NCBI GenBank assembly: GCA_029215795.1 | Contig: JARDYH010000001.1 | Span: 187,867,654 to 187,931,653 of the forward strand | Length of the DNA: 64,000 bases | Reading direction: 5' to 3' | Source: Anniella stebbinsi | Lineage: Eukaryota; Chordata; Lepidosauria; Squamata; Anniellidae | Program-made: the position numbers and the translations under genes | Part shown: positions 23,481-34,718 of the stretch, one piece after another | Numbering within the stretch: the first letter of the stretch is position 1 | Layout: the number at the start of each line of letters is the position of its first letter | The notes under the pieces: model-generated | Seen by the model: the letters and a program-made list of their open reading frames with translations, nothing else | Databases searched by the model: none | What the model was told of the DNA's origin: nothing

Positions 23481-26004
23481 TTACACTGTAAGCATGCATA
23501 TTTTCAGCCTACAACTTCCAACTTCAATCATTCAAAGAATTGAATAGACAGACTCAATCAATTTGAAGCCACAGCCACATATCCTATTTGCTCTTTCCTG
23601 CTATATTTATAACAGGGAAATTATGTTTGCACATCCCAGTTTCTGGATTCATCTGATAGAATGGAATGCCAGTTGAAGAATTCCCATGCTGATGATTTCA
23701 AACTCATACAGAATGGAATGAAAATCAGATGACATTCAGATATGCACAGCTGAGTCATGAATTTGCAGGTATCATCCAGTGAGAAGGGTTATATGCACAC
23801 TTCACAAAAAGCATCAGATCATTTCTTTATAGCAGCCCAAAAGGAACTTGAAGTCAGTGTGTTGTAATTCATATCTGAAGATGCTGAGAACTCTTCAAAC
23901 CCATGGACATGGATCCCAGCTTTGAACACCATGTTGGAGAGATACAGCTGGATAGAAGAAGAGAAAAGAAAACACGGATGAGGTACATGTAAAACATGAA
24001 TTGAATCAATGTTGTTTCCATACAACCATTGTATTGCAAGACAGATGCCTATTTGTTTCTCCTTTAGTGGGCTCATTTCACACATATTCCTTTCTATCAT
24101 GGGAAATGCCACATTTTCTCAGCAGTCATTTGGCACTTGGGAAAATGTGCTTCTTTCCCAGGTAGCTCTGTGTCCCATTGCGATTGAGCATCCACAAAGT
24201 GGCCTATAAACCATTTTAAACTGATAGTGACAGCAATAATGATAATCTTATGTTGTGAAATCAGTTGATTTGGTATTTTTTTTCTATTGGTGTTAGTAAA
24301 TTCACTTTTATCATTGTCAGGAAGTGACAGTTCTAGTTACCTATCAGGCTAATGGGAATCATGGAGCACTCTTGGATGTGGGTGTTGACATGGATTGTGA
24401 TGAATCATGCAGCGCCTTCCTTATTCTTGCATCATTTTGTAAATGTTGTTGTTATTGTTATTGTTATTGTTGTAAGGAATCTGTGTAGTCTCTTGAGGAA
24501 TTAAAAGGGCCATAGCAGAAGGCTATCATCAAGTCTTGTGGCCATGAATTCCACAAATTAATTAGTGTTGTGCCAAAAAATTCTCCTGGTTTTTTCCCTC
24601 CAACAGTTCTCATTCATTTTGATAGAAAAGAAATTGCTTTCAAAAAGAAATTCAAAGGAGAAGAGAAGTTCTAGTGGGTTGGGTTTGGGGTTCTTGTACT
24701 TTTACCTTACCTAGGAGGTGGCTAAGGAGTGTATATGAGCGTTCTGTCTGTCATTGTACAATCATCTCTCCAGCAGCCTGTAGCCTCCTTGGCTTCCCAC
24801 ACTTCAATCAAAGCCCAAGGGAAGACATGATGAGGCAATTCCTCCCATAGGGCCTTTTCAGTTCAGGAAGTGCAGGCAGCTGGGGGTGGGGGTGGGGGCA
24901 AAGCAATGGAAAGATGTGTAATGATGAGGCTCGAAAACACCACCAAAATTAATTCAAAATAAGCTATAAAACTTCCTGAGAATGAGGCAGAAAAATGGAG
25001 ATCTCTTTAAGAAAATAAGAAGAAAGGAGAGAAGAAAACATGGAGGACAGATTTTGGCACAGCACTAGCTCCAACTCTTCTCTGGATTGTGGAATATGCA
25101 AAATGGGGGCCCGGCTGCCAACACAGTTAATGCTGTTTCCACTTGCAGTGGCAGTGCTAAAAGTAAAAATCCTTAGGAAAAAATACAGAAGTTGTACTAC
25201 AACCTCTGCCAACAGTGAGCCCTACTGTGAGAAACTGTTAGATATTTTTTTCTCCTCCTGGAGAAATGCAGTGATTTCCCCCACCCCCAGTAATTTCTCT
25301 GCCCACAAATAGGGTGGAGAATTTTGAGAGGGAATTTGCACACAGCTCTGAAATTAATTACTCACAGTATCCTCCCAAGCATTTCACCACAGGGCACAAG
25401 CCCAAACAGAGCTCTTTCTCCCTTCTGAATGGCATGTCTTGTGCACACATCCTGAAATCCCGTGTGGCTGCCATAAGGACAGATGAAGGAGAGAAAGATG
25501 TGTAGATTACTCCTGATTGATGTATATGACATGCAGCAGGTTTCAAATAGACACACCTCCCTCACTGAGGAGGCTCCAGCTTGTGATAGTGCACTCAGAA
25601 GAGTTCACTGCTCTATTTCTGGACACCTCTGCAATCGATCCTTAACATCAGAAGCAGCACCGTGCCCCTGTCATGGTAGAGAGACCATTTGCTAGGCCAC
25701 CTGGGGATCCATGTGATGTGCTGGCCAGCTGGCTCAAGGGGAAACGGGAAGATGAGCAGAGGGGTTTGCATGTATCCTGCAGTGTCACAAGAAGACCCTT
25801 CCTGTTCTCCACCACCTTTGCAGCCTCAGCCCATTCCATTTGTCCCCAGAGCAAATGTTCATGGCTGCTTTCAGCAAGACTTGACAAGACAGCTGCACTG
25901 CCCGCTGCCCACCACTAGGCAGGTGATTAATGAAATCTCTATTGATATATTGACATGTGTGGAGTTGACAGACTAGGAGCTGCAATCTTATACAGTGTAT
26001 ACAT
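23481..26004. other. No gene recognised
   Basis: Contains a (TTG/TTA)n tract near 24445-24472 and otherwise unique-looking DNA. Short open frames between 24960 and 25980 have no recognisable domain and lack splice-bounded structure. Confidence 0.4.
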
Positions 26005-26345
26005 GCAGACATCATAGAACCCTAGAATAGTAGAGTTGGACGGGGCCTCTAAGGCCATCGAGTCCAGCCCCCTGCTCAATGCAGGAATTCACTGTAAAGC
26101 ATAACTGAAAGATGGCAGTCCAGCTGCCTCTTGAATGCCTCTAATGTGGGAGAGCCCATGACTTCGCTAGGTCAGGGGTTCCATGGTTGTATTAGCTTCA
26201 GCTATAGGGCGGTATAAAAATGCAATAAATAAATAAATAAATAACAGTCAGGAAGCTTTTCCTGATGTCCAGCCAGAATCTGGCTTCCTGTAACTTGAGC
26301 CCATTATTCCGGTCTTGCATTCTGGGTTGATCGAGAAGAGAACCT
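26005..26345 (-). mobile_element. CR1 LINE 3' end, minus strand, split by a nested insertion
   Basis: The + strand reads the complement of a CR1 3' end: CTAGAATAGTAGAGTTGGAC, GGCCATCGAGTCCAGCCCC, CTGCCTCTTGAATGCCTCTA, then after the nested tail CAGTCAGGAAGCTTTTCCTG and TGTAACTTGAGCCCATTATT. Reading across 26188-26246 restores one continuous element. Confidence 0.75.
26188..26246 (+). mobile_element. L2-like tail nested in a CR1 element
   Basis: TAGCTTCAGCTATAGGGCGG followed by TATAAAAATG and (AATAAATA)n is the extreme 3' end of the L2-like family, here in the opposite orientation to its CR1 host. At ~60 bp it is one of the shortest insertions in the window. Confidence 0.75.
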
Positions 26346-26639
26346 GGCCTTGTTCAACAAAGTGGGATTTATTTCTGCATAAACATGCTTTGGATTGCAC
26401 TTCATGGCAAAAAAAGGTTTGCTTCAGAGTGGATGAAATTACTCCTGCATATATCAGTGTGTATGATGGGGATGGAGATGTGGGGGGATTGCAGGGGTGA
26501 GAAAGATGCTTAACCCTTCTCTATCTCACAGATTCTCCTCCACAACTCCATTCCTCTGCCATGTTTTCCCTCAGAAAGGTTTATTTCCAGAGCCCTGCTG
26601 GTAGAGACAGGTTGTGAGGGGACATCATTACATAGGGTT

Positions 26640-28120
26640 ATGTCCACCAACTGACGTTACACAAGAAAAGCCCAGTTGGATGAGCGCAAATGATCTAGTC
26701 CAGCATTCTGTTCACACCGATCGGAAACCCTCAACAGGACATGGGTGCAACAGCACCCTGCCACTCATGCTCCCCAGCAACCAGCAAACTGCCCCTCTTT
26801 CATATATAGCCATCACGACTAGAAACCAATGATATAGTCCTATCCTCTGTGAACTTGTCTAATCCCCATTTTAAAGCAGTCCAAGTTGATGGCCATCACT
26901 ACATCTTTTGGTAGTGAATTCCAAAGTTTTATGCAGTGAAGAATTTCCTTTTACCTCTTCTGAATCTCCCATCATTCAGCTTCACTGGATGATCCCCAGG
27001 AGAAAACAACTTATACATCCTTAATTGCCCTTTTTCTAAACTAGAAAGCCCAAAATAATGCAGCCTTTCCCAATAAGGGTGTTGCTCCATTCCCCTGATC
27101 ATTTCAGTTGTACTTGTCTGCACTTTTTCTCAGCTTTAAAAGATCCTTCTTGAGATGGGGCGACCAGAACTGCTCACAGTATTCCAATACTGGCTGTGGG
27201 ACTTTCTATCTGATTCCTAACCATCCCTAGCATAACATTCACACCTTTTCCACATCTGCTGCACATCACTGATGTTTCCATGACACTGCAAGTTCAGAAC
27301 CCATTGATATTTACGTGAAATTGTATGTGTGGGGGTGGGGTGGGGTTGTCCAAGGTGGTTGTCTTTCAATGTACTTACCCATTTAGCCAGTTTGGGAAGA
27401 TCCTTTCAGTGATCTTTAAAGCTTGCACCATCCTGAATAACTCAGTGTCATTCACTAACTTGGCCACTTCATTGCTCAGCCAAACTTTGGATAGTTTATG
27501 AACTGGGGGAGCCCAGTTCTTATGTCTCTCCCTTGTGAGAACCATTTATTTCTGTTCTCTACTTCTTGTTCTTTAACCAGAGCAGTCCTAAGAAGACCCA
27601 TCCCCTTTTTATTCCATGATTGCTAAGCTTAATCAAAACTCTTTGGTTAGGGTTTTTTTAAAAAAAAACTCCAAGTATATGGTGTCTACCAAATCTCTCC
27701 TATTAATGTGCTTGTTAACACTTTCAAAGAACTCTAAAAGGGTTAGCAAAGTTAGATTTTCCTTTGCAAAGACTCTAAAAGGGTTAGTGAAACTAGATTT
27801 ATCTTTGCTAACTCTTCTTCAGAAAATTCACTATAGATTATAATTCATGTTTTCCACCAATTTACCTGGAACAGATGTTAATCTTACTGGTTTGCAATTT
27901 CCAGCCTTTGTAAAATGGTTGTTATATCAGCTGGTATGGAGTCCAGTTTTATGGACAAGTTACATATTTTGTTACAAGAGCAGCAATTTCACATTTGAAT
28001 TCTTTAAGAACTCTCTGATGGAAGCCATCTAGACCCAGTGGTTTTAATTTGATAGTAAGTCCTAGACTTCATCCAATATCACCTCTGCTTCATTCAGTTC
28101 TTCAGACTCACTACTTTTTT
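26640..28120 (-). mobile_element. CR1 LINE reverse transcriptase, antisense, decayed
   Basis: Read on the minus strand, 5' to 3': PLGLDGFHQRVLKEFKCEIA (about 28045-27975), then GNCKPVRLTSVPGKLVENM (about 27905-27845), NEVAKLVNDTELFRM where the FADD-type catalytic box should be (about 27480-27430; the YADD/FADD acids are eroded), and HPYWERLHYFGLSSLEKGQL (about 27095-27025). The order is that of CR1 ORF2. Indels and stops throughout make it an old, dead copy. The 3' end at about 26640-26760 carries TAGTCCAGCATTCTGTTCAC, a phrase also seen inverted at 32160-32180. Confidence 0.8.
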
Positions 28121-28431
28121 AAAAAATGGTTCACTTGCAAGCTCTCTATTTCCTACATCTTCTACAAAGAAGACAGAAAAAATAATGCATTCAGCTTCAC
28201 TGCAATCGGTCTATCATCTTTTCCCAGCACCCGTTGTTTGGCTGTTTTCTTTTTCTAATGTATTCAAAGACATTCACAGTGTTGAACTTAATGTTGTTAG
28301 TAATATACTTTCCTCAACTTCTTTCTCTAACTTTCATTTGTTTTGCCAGAGTTTACGCTCTTAAAGTTATCCCCTTAAACTTCATAGTGCCTGTCCTCAT
28401 CTGTAGGGTACATTGTGTTGGGCTTTTCAGC

Positions 28432-28860
28432 ATCATTTTATTTGTACCCCACTCTTCCCTCCAAAATGAAAGCCTAAAACAGCTCACACAATCATACACA
28501 AACATACGATAACACAAAATCAAAATACAACAATGTGAAAAATAGTTGAACAATAAGAAATAGTACAATAAATGCATAAACATATTTTACTTCAAGACTT
28601 AAACATAAAGTTAATTAATAAATATGAAATTCATGAATAATACCATTCATGAACAATATCAACACATAAATAGCTAATACAATACAACCTACATTTTAGC
28701 CAAAAATACACACCTCCACCACCACCACCACCACCAGCCAATACTCTAAAGTATTTCAAAATAACATTGAAGGGGACAAACCCACTCTAGATCCAGCAGA
28801 AGCCAATAAAAACAAGGCACAACCAATTAACACAATAATTGTACAGGATCCTAAGAGTCA
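28432..28860 (-). mobile_element. Probable LINE 3' UTR, minus strand
   Basis: TTTATTTGTACCCCACTCTTC and AAAACAGCTCACACAATCAT followed by an A-rich stretch resemble the reversed 3' UTR of L2-like elements (compare 53281-53450). A (CCA)n tract lies at 28717-28736. Confidence 0.5.
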
Positions 28861-29244
28861 CTATACCTCCCCCCCCCCAGAAAACGCTCACGTCAACCTT
28901 CTCTCTCATTGCAGGTTAATGTAAAGGCAGGAAAAGGGTAACGCTACTCTCTTGCTGAATGTTAAAAACCACCAGACATCATAACTTCCGGTGGTGGTTA
29001 GGACTCAATAACCTAGCCTGGAGCATGCTCACAAGGTGCCAATGACCCACTTTGTGCAGTTGGAGATCCAGCACAATAGTCACTCACCAGGCATAATGTT
29101 CCAAGCAGGTCGACTTGAGAATCATCTGGTCTTCTCAAGAAATAAGAGAAAGTCTCTTCACTTTTTTGATACTTCTGCTCTTTTAGCATCCATTATTGTA
29201 GGTTTAAATAGCCAAGATTTTGGATGTATTTGACTCCCTGCCAC
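28861..29244. other. No gene recognised
   Basis: Contains a C-run near 28868 and unique-looking DNA. Confidence 0.4.
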
Positions 29245-29245
29245 G

Positions 29246-29286
<41 letters not shown>

Positions 29287-29520
29287 ATTTATTAAATGGT
29301 ATTATGTGCCTTCCTCAAAAAAGACTCAACTCAACTCAACTTACAATAGAATTAAAATATACAAGATTTAAACCAGCTACAACATTAATCCATTAAAACA
29401 CAACCACCCCATTAAACAATTAAAACCTCAGTGACAATCATAAACTATTTCACTGATGCATTCAACAACCCATCAAATGCCGGGGAATAGAAGAAAGTCT
29501 TAACTTGCCACCAAAACTTC
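29245..29520 (-). mobile_element. L2-like LINE 3' UTR, minus strand, with (TTG)n tail
   Basis: (TTG)n at 29245-29287, then TATTTATTAAATGGTATTATG and an A-rich UTR leading to ATAGAAGAAAGTCTTAACTTG, which parallels AAAGCCATGTTTTAACTTG at 53511. Confidence 0.6.
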
Positions 29521-30430
29521 CTTTTAATTAACTTCCTTTTAATTAGTCCCCATTTTTAGATGTTTCCTCTTTAGAAGTCAAATGTGACTATGTTCAACTT
29601 TCTTGGCAACTAGAGAGAGGGGGGAGGAAGAGAGAGAGAGAGAGAGAGGGAGGATGTGCATTGTGATTCCTAAATGGTGTGACAACACTTACATCTGGAC
29701 AGAGTCCATGGTTGTCTTCCCTCTGATTGGTTCCAGTTGCTCTAATTCTCTTGCAAATACCCCCACATCCTCATCAGCATCACAAAGCAAACAGGGGTTG
29801 GGAAATTCCCATCAAAATGCATTTAGGCTAGCTGGCCAATAGATATCCAAAACCATCCCTGCAATCCACCCCACCTCTCAAACCAAAATCTAGCCCCTTG
29901 CTTAATCCAAGCTGCATCGCTGTCCCTAATACAAGAAGGCTATCAATCAAAGGGCAGCATCCCTTCAAACGCTAATGCCGCAGCACAATGTGTAAATGAA
30001 GAGACCATTCAAACCTTCATTTCCACATCCATACATTTGAGTGATTGTAACAGCAGCACTAAGAGGACACGCAATTCCCTGCTGCCCATTTCCAGCTTTC
30101 TTAGTACAAGCGAGACAGACAGACAGACAGACAGACAGACCCTGATAAGATTATATTCTGTGCCAGCGTCTTCATGGAAAAGGTGTATTTCATAGGATAA
30201 TCATGCAGAAGAAGAAATTATTTTCTTTTAAACTTATATTATTAAATCTATATTATTTTGCTTTAAACCCATGACTTCCAGTTTTAGTATTAGATGAAAC
30301 AATAAACCACCTATACCTCTTGGCTTTTCTTCTAATCCAATGCTCGAAGATTAAATGCTCTCTTCTCCACTGCCCCTTTCCTGAATCCAATCTGTACAGT
30401 GTCTCCTGTTACGACAGCAACAAATATTCT
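29521..30430. other. No gene recognised; (GA)n and (GACA)n
   Basis: (GA)n near 29629-29649 and (GACA)n at 30113-30140. The 29700-30110 part is repeat-free, with no open frame of note. Confidence 0.45.
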
Positions 30431-30434
30431 TGTC

Positions 30435-30615
30435 CCACTTTACGGACTAACAGATTTAGAATGCAATCCTATGCATGTAACTGGCTAGGGATGCTGGGAG
30501 TTGTAGAGCTTACTTCTGTCTAAATATGCATAGGATGATTGCATCCTTATTGTGGCATAAACTTTTGGGGACTAGAGCATTCCATCAGATGCATGAAGTG
30601 TTAACCTCAGGGAGC
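30435..30615. mobile_element. MITE of the GTCTTGTGGCA family, split by a nested MITE
   Basis: Left part TTTACGGACTAACAGATTTA and right part TTATTGTGGCATAAACTTTT rejoin to the sequence found uninterrupted at 19486-19512. CCATCAGATGCATGAAGTG follows, as at 19536-19560. The right arm (TCTGTTGTTTTTGCTGC) appears only at about 30826, beyond the GATA tract. Confidence 0.7.
30459..30546. mobile_element. 88-bp palindromic MITE with TTA target duplication
   Basis: Ends GAATGCAATCCTATGCATG and ATAGGATGATTGCATCC are inverted repeats. TTA is present at both 30456-30458 and 30547-30549, and only one TTA occurs at the uninterrupted site (19496-19506 region). A 3-bp TWA duplication is the PIF/Harbinger signature. 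Confidence 0.8.
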
Positions 30616-30631
30616 AGATATTTATCTAGCA

Positions 30632-30651
30632 TAGATAGATGATAGATAGAT

Positions 30652-30710
<59 letters not shown>

Positions 30711-30711
30711 G
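30632..30711. repeat. (GATA)n microsatellite
   Basis: About twenty GATA units with two interruptions. GATA-rich tracts are common in squamate genomes. Confidence 0.95.
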
Positions 30712-30712
30712 T

Positions 30713-32129
30713 AGACAATGGTGCCAAAAGACCATGATATGTAAGCAACAACAGATCAGAGCATATCTATCTACATACTTAGATGATAACTTCATGCAGC
30801 TGTCAGAGGGCCTACAAAGAGTCCCTCTGTTGTTTTTGCTGCAAAACAAAAAGTTCTGATCTGGGTGATCTAAGAAGCTATTGCAGTAGCCCAACCATCA
30901 TTGTAAAAACAGGTTTGTAGCCATCATAGTCATGTGGGATAGCCGGAATAAATGTGGCCAGTTTTCAGCTCAAGGCATAGACACTTCGGAGAACAAGTGG
31001 GCTTCTTGCAACTGTCTATTTCAGCTTGCTGCTTTAACAACTGATACTTTTCCTCAAACTCATGTAAATGCTCTGAAGACTTTAAATATCAGGGAAGACA
31101 GGACAGTAACTCTTTAGGTTGGCAACAGTTTTAGCCCACTATCACAATGCACAGTATTCCAAAGTTCTCCCAACACTGTGACTTCAAGAGGTGGAACTGG
31201 GCAAGGTTTATTGGGAATTTGTGATTGCAGTTAATCAAAACAAAGTGTGTGCTTTTCTTTGTTGTAAGGAGGTGTCATCAAACGTTTGCCACAGGTTAAT
31301 ACATATGTAGGGATCATGAAGTCCCTTGGAGGGAATACATGAGGGGAACAGGTCAAAACACCCATTCAACAGATCAAAAGCATTGCACCTGCGGTGTGAG
31401 TAAACTGCAGAGCACTGAACTATCCCACATGTGGCAGCATCTGTAATAAGGGAGCAGGTCACATGGAAATGTGCAGCAAAAGCCCAGCTCCCTTAAGCAA
31501 TATGCACATCCACCCTCCCCCCCCCCCCGCCGAAGTTTCAGAATAGACCCCAAACCAGAGATCTCATTGATAAATGAGCAGTCATAAGTTTACTCAGGCT
31601 GCAGTGCTAAGCACACCAATTTAAGAGCCAGTCTCTTTTCACTGGGTAAACATGTACACTGAGTAAACCTGAGAGAGGGGGAGGGACTGGATTTGGGTGA
31701 GCTTTCAAAGGATGTAGACTCTAATTGAGATTAATGGCTGGCTCTTTGGTGTCATTCTAAATAACAGAAGACCCATTATTGAATGCTGCTTTCCTCTTCC
31801 CATGCCTTTAGAGGTCCATCTAGTTCTAGCCCATCGCCCATTCCCCAGAGTGGCTAGCCAGGACCGGCATCTGGTGTTCACAGGTCTGTACACCTCTGGG
31901 TGACGCAGGAGAAGCAGCTAATGTGGCTCATAGCCTTGCTAGGCTTCTCTCCCCCTCCACAAAGGTGCCAGGCTCCTTTCAAAGACATCTAAACCAGAGC
32001 AGGAGCACAGTCAGGGCAGGACTTTGGGGGCAGAAGTTCAACTCCACCCCCCAGCAGAAGGAGCATGACACCCCCCCCCATATTGCTGCATTGGAAGATG
32101 GCTGTTGCACTCGTATCCTGCTTGTGGGT
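30713..32129. other. No gene recognised
   Basis: A C-run near 31508 and a diverged short MITE-like phrase at 31595-31672 are the only landmarks. Confidence 0.4.
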
Positions 32130-32225
32130 CCCTGATTGTCAGCTGGTTGGCCACTGTGTGAACAGAGTGCTGGACTAGATGGACCCTTGGTCTGATCCAG
32201 CAGGGCTCTTCTTATGTTCTTATGG
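32130..32225 (+). mobile_element. CR1-type LINE 3' terminus
   Basis: GTGTGAACAGAGTGCTGGAC, TAGATGGACCCTTGGTCTGA and TCCAGCAGGGCTCTTCTTAT followed by the direct repeat TGTTCTTATG. This is the sense orientation of the phrase seen at about 26695. The short terminal direct repeat is characteristic of CR1 ends. Confidence 0.75.
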
Positions 32226-32807
32226 AAGGGAAGAAATGCAGCATTGCTATCTGCATTTATTGCCACCATTAGGGGGGCTCCTTATGGTGGTGATAAGGAT
32301 AAAGGATGTATCTGTGGGCTGCATTCACTTCGGGCAGCAGAGAACCACGGCAAGGCTCCATTCTCTCATGATTATCATCCCGCAATCAAATCGTGCCTGG
32401 TCCTGGGGAGAGACATTTTGAGTCTGTCTCCTGCCAGTCAGGGTTTTTTTGGGGAGGGAGGTTTCCAGGTTCTCACCTAATCAGTGTGGCCCTCTTTTTC
32501 CACAGGCAGGTGCCAATCTATAAGCATCGCCCTCTGCCCTCCAAGGCCCCTTCTCCCTTCAGGGAGCCATTCCGAGGGCTTGGGTGGGTTGGTGGGAGGG
32601 GGAGGGCCCCTCGCCTGGGCACCGCAGGAATCCCGTTTGAGTCTGCCCTCAGAACCCATCTCCATTTTGCCAGGAAGGTGGTCTGGAGCCACACCGCCCT
32701 GCGTGCCAGCCCAGCCTACCTGTTCCTCCCCTGGGCTTTTACTCTCCACAACCTCTGCCTCTGCCCTGGGCAGCCTTTTCTTTGCCTGGGAAAGGTTTGC
32801 TCTGACT
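32226..32807. other. No gene recognised
   Basis: GC-rich at 32500-32790. The overlapping open frames of 117 and 138 codons have no recognised domain; 32630-32720 could be a decayed LINE 3' coding segment but I cannot support it. Confidence 0.4.
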
Positions 32808-32994
32808 AAGGCCCAATCTGCACTAAGCAGGATATAGCACTATGAAAGTGGTATGAAAGCAGTGTTTAAGATGCAGGAGCTACACGACTGCTTTATGGCG
32901 TTATTGAAGTGCACTGACAACTGTTGGGGCCCATAGACACATACCATATACTGCTTTTATAGTGCTATATTCTGCTTGGTGTAGATCTGGCCTA
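32808..32994. mobile_element. ~187-bp fold-back MITE (GTGTAGAT family), copy A
   Basis: Left arm AAGGCCCAATCTGCACTAAG followed by CAGGATATAGCACTATGAAAG. The right arm read in complement is AGGCCAGATCTACACCAAGC then AGAATATAGCACTATAAAAG. The central GACAACTGTTGGGGCCCATA matches the centre of the copies at 33923 and 44069. Confidence 0.8.
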
Positions 32995-33689
32995 AATGTC
33001 AAGCGCTGCCTTGCGATCCAAATAGCCCTGAGCAACCAAGGTGATTCCACACACTACTTCCTTTGGGCAAAGGAGTGTTGGCCAGCGGGTGTATTTTCTG
33101 AGAGTGACTCTGGGGCGGGGCGGGGTGGGAGTGATGCCACTGGCCTTTCCCAGGGAAGAGTCTCCTGCGCACTATCTGATCAAGGGCATGCCTCATGAAC
33201 ACTTTGCTGGAGCTTGCTCGTTTCTTCCAAACCGAAGGGCAATCTGAACCTCCTCGTTCCTTCCACCCATCTATTTACAAATTTACAAGTTCGAGGAGGA
33301 GGACAAACATCTTCAGCGAACAAAGATCCTGGCATGGCGGGGGGGGGGGGCAAAAGTGAGGCTCCCACTTTAGGAAGGGAGATGCGGTGTGTTTGATATG
33401 CACGCGAGACCAGTGCCTTTTCTTTGCTAATGGGAAGCTGACAATAAGCATACACGCTCAAGCCACGGCGCCCAGGAAAGGGCTGCCCAGCTCAGTGGAA
33501 GCTCTGAGTGCAGGAGACTTGCCTCCCACCCCAGCAGCCACACATCGCACAACGCCCGGCAAGGAGCGCTCCTTGCGCCCGCTTCCAACCATTTTCCTCG
33601 GTTTCCCTGTGGTGTGAAACATCCAAGCGGTAGTTCTTTGATGCCCAACGCGAATTAAAATGTGGTCCACAGGTGTGCACACTTTATCC
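32995..33689. other. No gene recognised
   Basis: Contains a G10 run near 33341 and mixed GC composition. Several overlapping 60-90 codon frames on both strands look like noise. Confidence 0.4.
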
Positions 33690-33884
33690 TATACCGAAGA
33701 GTAGGAGAACAGCACATTAGAGAATAAAGCTAGAATTGATTGGGACACAATGTCCTTATTTTTATGTTTAATTTCAGTCATTTTACTTTTATTCTCTTAC
33801 TCGCCATATTCACTGATCTCGATTGAATGTTTCTTCCCCCTTCCCCCTGATTCCTGGAGCATTATCGATAACCTTGATTATAAC
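33690..33884. promoter_or_regulatory. Candidate conserved non-coding block
   Basis: Repeat-free, AT-rich, with AGCTAGAATTGATTGGGACA, ACAATGTCC (SOX-like), CTCGATTGAATG and TTATCGATAACCTTGATTA words. Confidence 0.3.
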
Positions 33885-34251
33885 CAGTGGAGCTGGTGGC
33901 TCCTAATTTTGGTGAGACTGTGAGCCTATTTACACACACAGGGTAAAACACTTTGAAAACGTTTTGAAAACTGTATATGGAATGTGTCTTGGGCCCCAAC
34001 AGTTGTCAAAACTGTTATAAACCGTTTTAAACCATTTTAAAGCAGTAGTGTAGATAGGCTCTGTGAATCCATGTTTTGTGTTTTAGTCAGAACCAGACAG
34101 AGCTCTTGAGGAACTATCCAAGGAGCTGATCCCATTTTGGGAATAGGTTTCAGGACCTTGGATAGTCCTTTTAGAACTCTGTCTGGTTCTGACTAAAACA
34201 CAGAATGGATTCACAGTCCCAGCAAAAACTTGGAGCCACCAGCCCCCATTG
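33885..34251. mobile_element. Fold-back element with long hairpin arms, interrupted by a MITE
   Basis: Left arm CAGTGGAGCTGGTGGCTCC pairs with the right end GGAGCCACCAGCCCCCATTG. Inside, GTTTTAGTCAGAACCAGACA (left) pairs with GTCTGGTTCTGACTAAAAC (right), and ACTATCCAAGG pairs with CCTTGGATAGT. Removing the MITE at 33923-34060 restores arms of roughly 100 bp around a ~25-bp loop. Flanks ATTATAAC and ATTGGACC match 5 of 8 bases, a weak hAT-like signature. Confidence 0.8.
33923..34060. mobile_element. GTGTAGAT-family MITE copy B, nested in the fold-back arm
   Basis: Termini AGCCTATTTACACACACAGG and GTAGTGTAGATAGGCT are inverted. CTGTG(A) flanks both sides (33918 and 34061) but occurs once in the opposite, uninterrupted arm (TTCACAGTCCC at 34210). 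This identifies the insertion point and a 5-6-bp duplication. Confidence 0.85.
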
Positions 34252-34610
34252 ATTGGACCCCTCATGTCACTTCCTTCTCCGCCTTCAGAACCGCGTTTGG
34301 GGCAGGCAAGAGAGGGCCTTCTCGGTGACTGCTCCCAGGCAATGGAACTCCCTGAGGAGAGAGGCTTGGTTGCCCCCAATCTCTGCTGTCCTTGGGTTGG
34401 CAAGCGAAAGCATTTTGTTCAGGCAGGCCTTCAGCACGGGTGCTGGTCTGTTGGGTTGGGTGCTGTTTTCTGCTATTGCTAAAGTATTTATTTTCTTATT
34501 GTTTTAACCTAGTTTTTATTTTATTGTAAAAAGAGACTCCTTTGATTGTTTGCTGCCTTGAGCTCTATTTTCTTGGTGGAAAGGTGGGTATAAATGAAAA
34601 CAAATCAATC
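34252..34610 (+). mobile_element. LINE 3' end, L2-like, diverged subfamily
   Basis: Encodes RQERAFSVTAPRQWNSL followed by a LFRQAF segment, the C-terminal signature of the L2-like elements. The 3' UTR ends GCTGCCTTGAGCTCTATTTT, GGTGGGTATAAATGAAAA and (AATC)n. Confidence 0.75.
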
Positions 34611-34684
34611 ACTCATCAGCATGAACTGGGAAAGTGAATACACCCATTGCTTCTTTAAGTTATTTCCACAGCTAACACAAGTGT

Positions 34685-34718
<34 letters not shown>

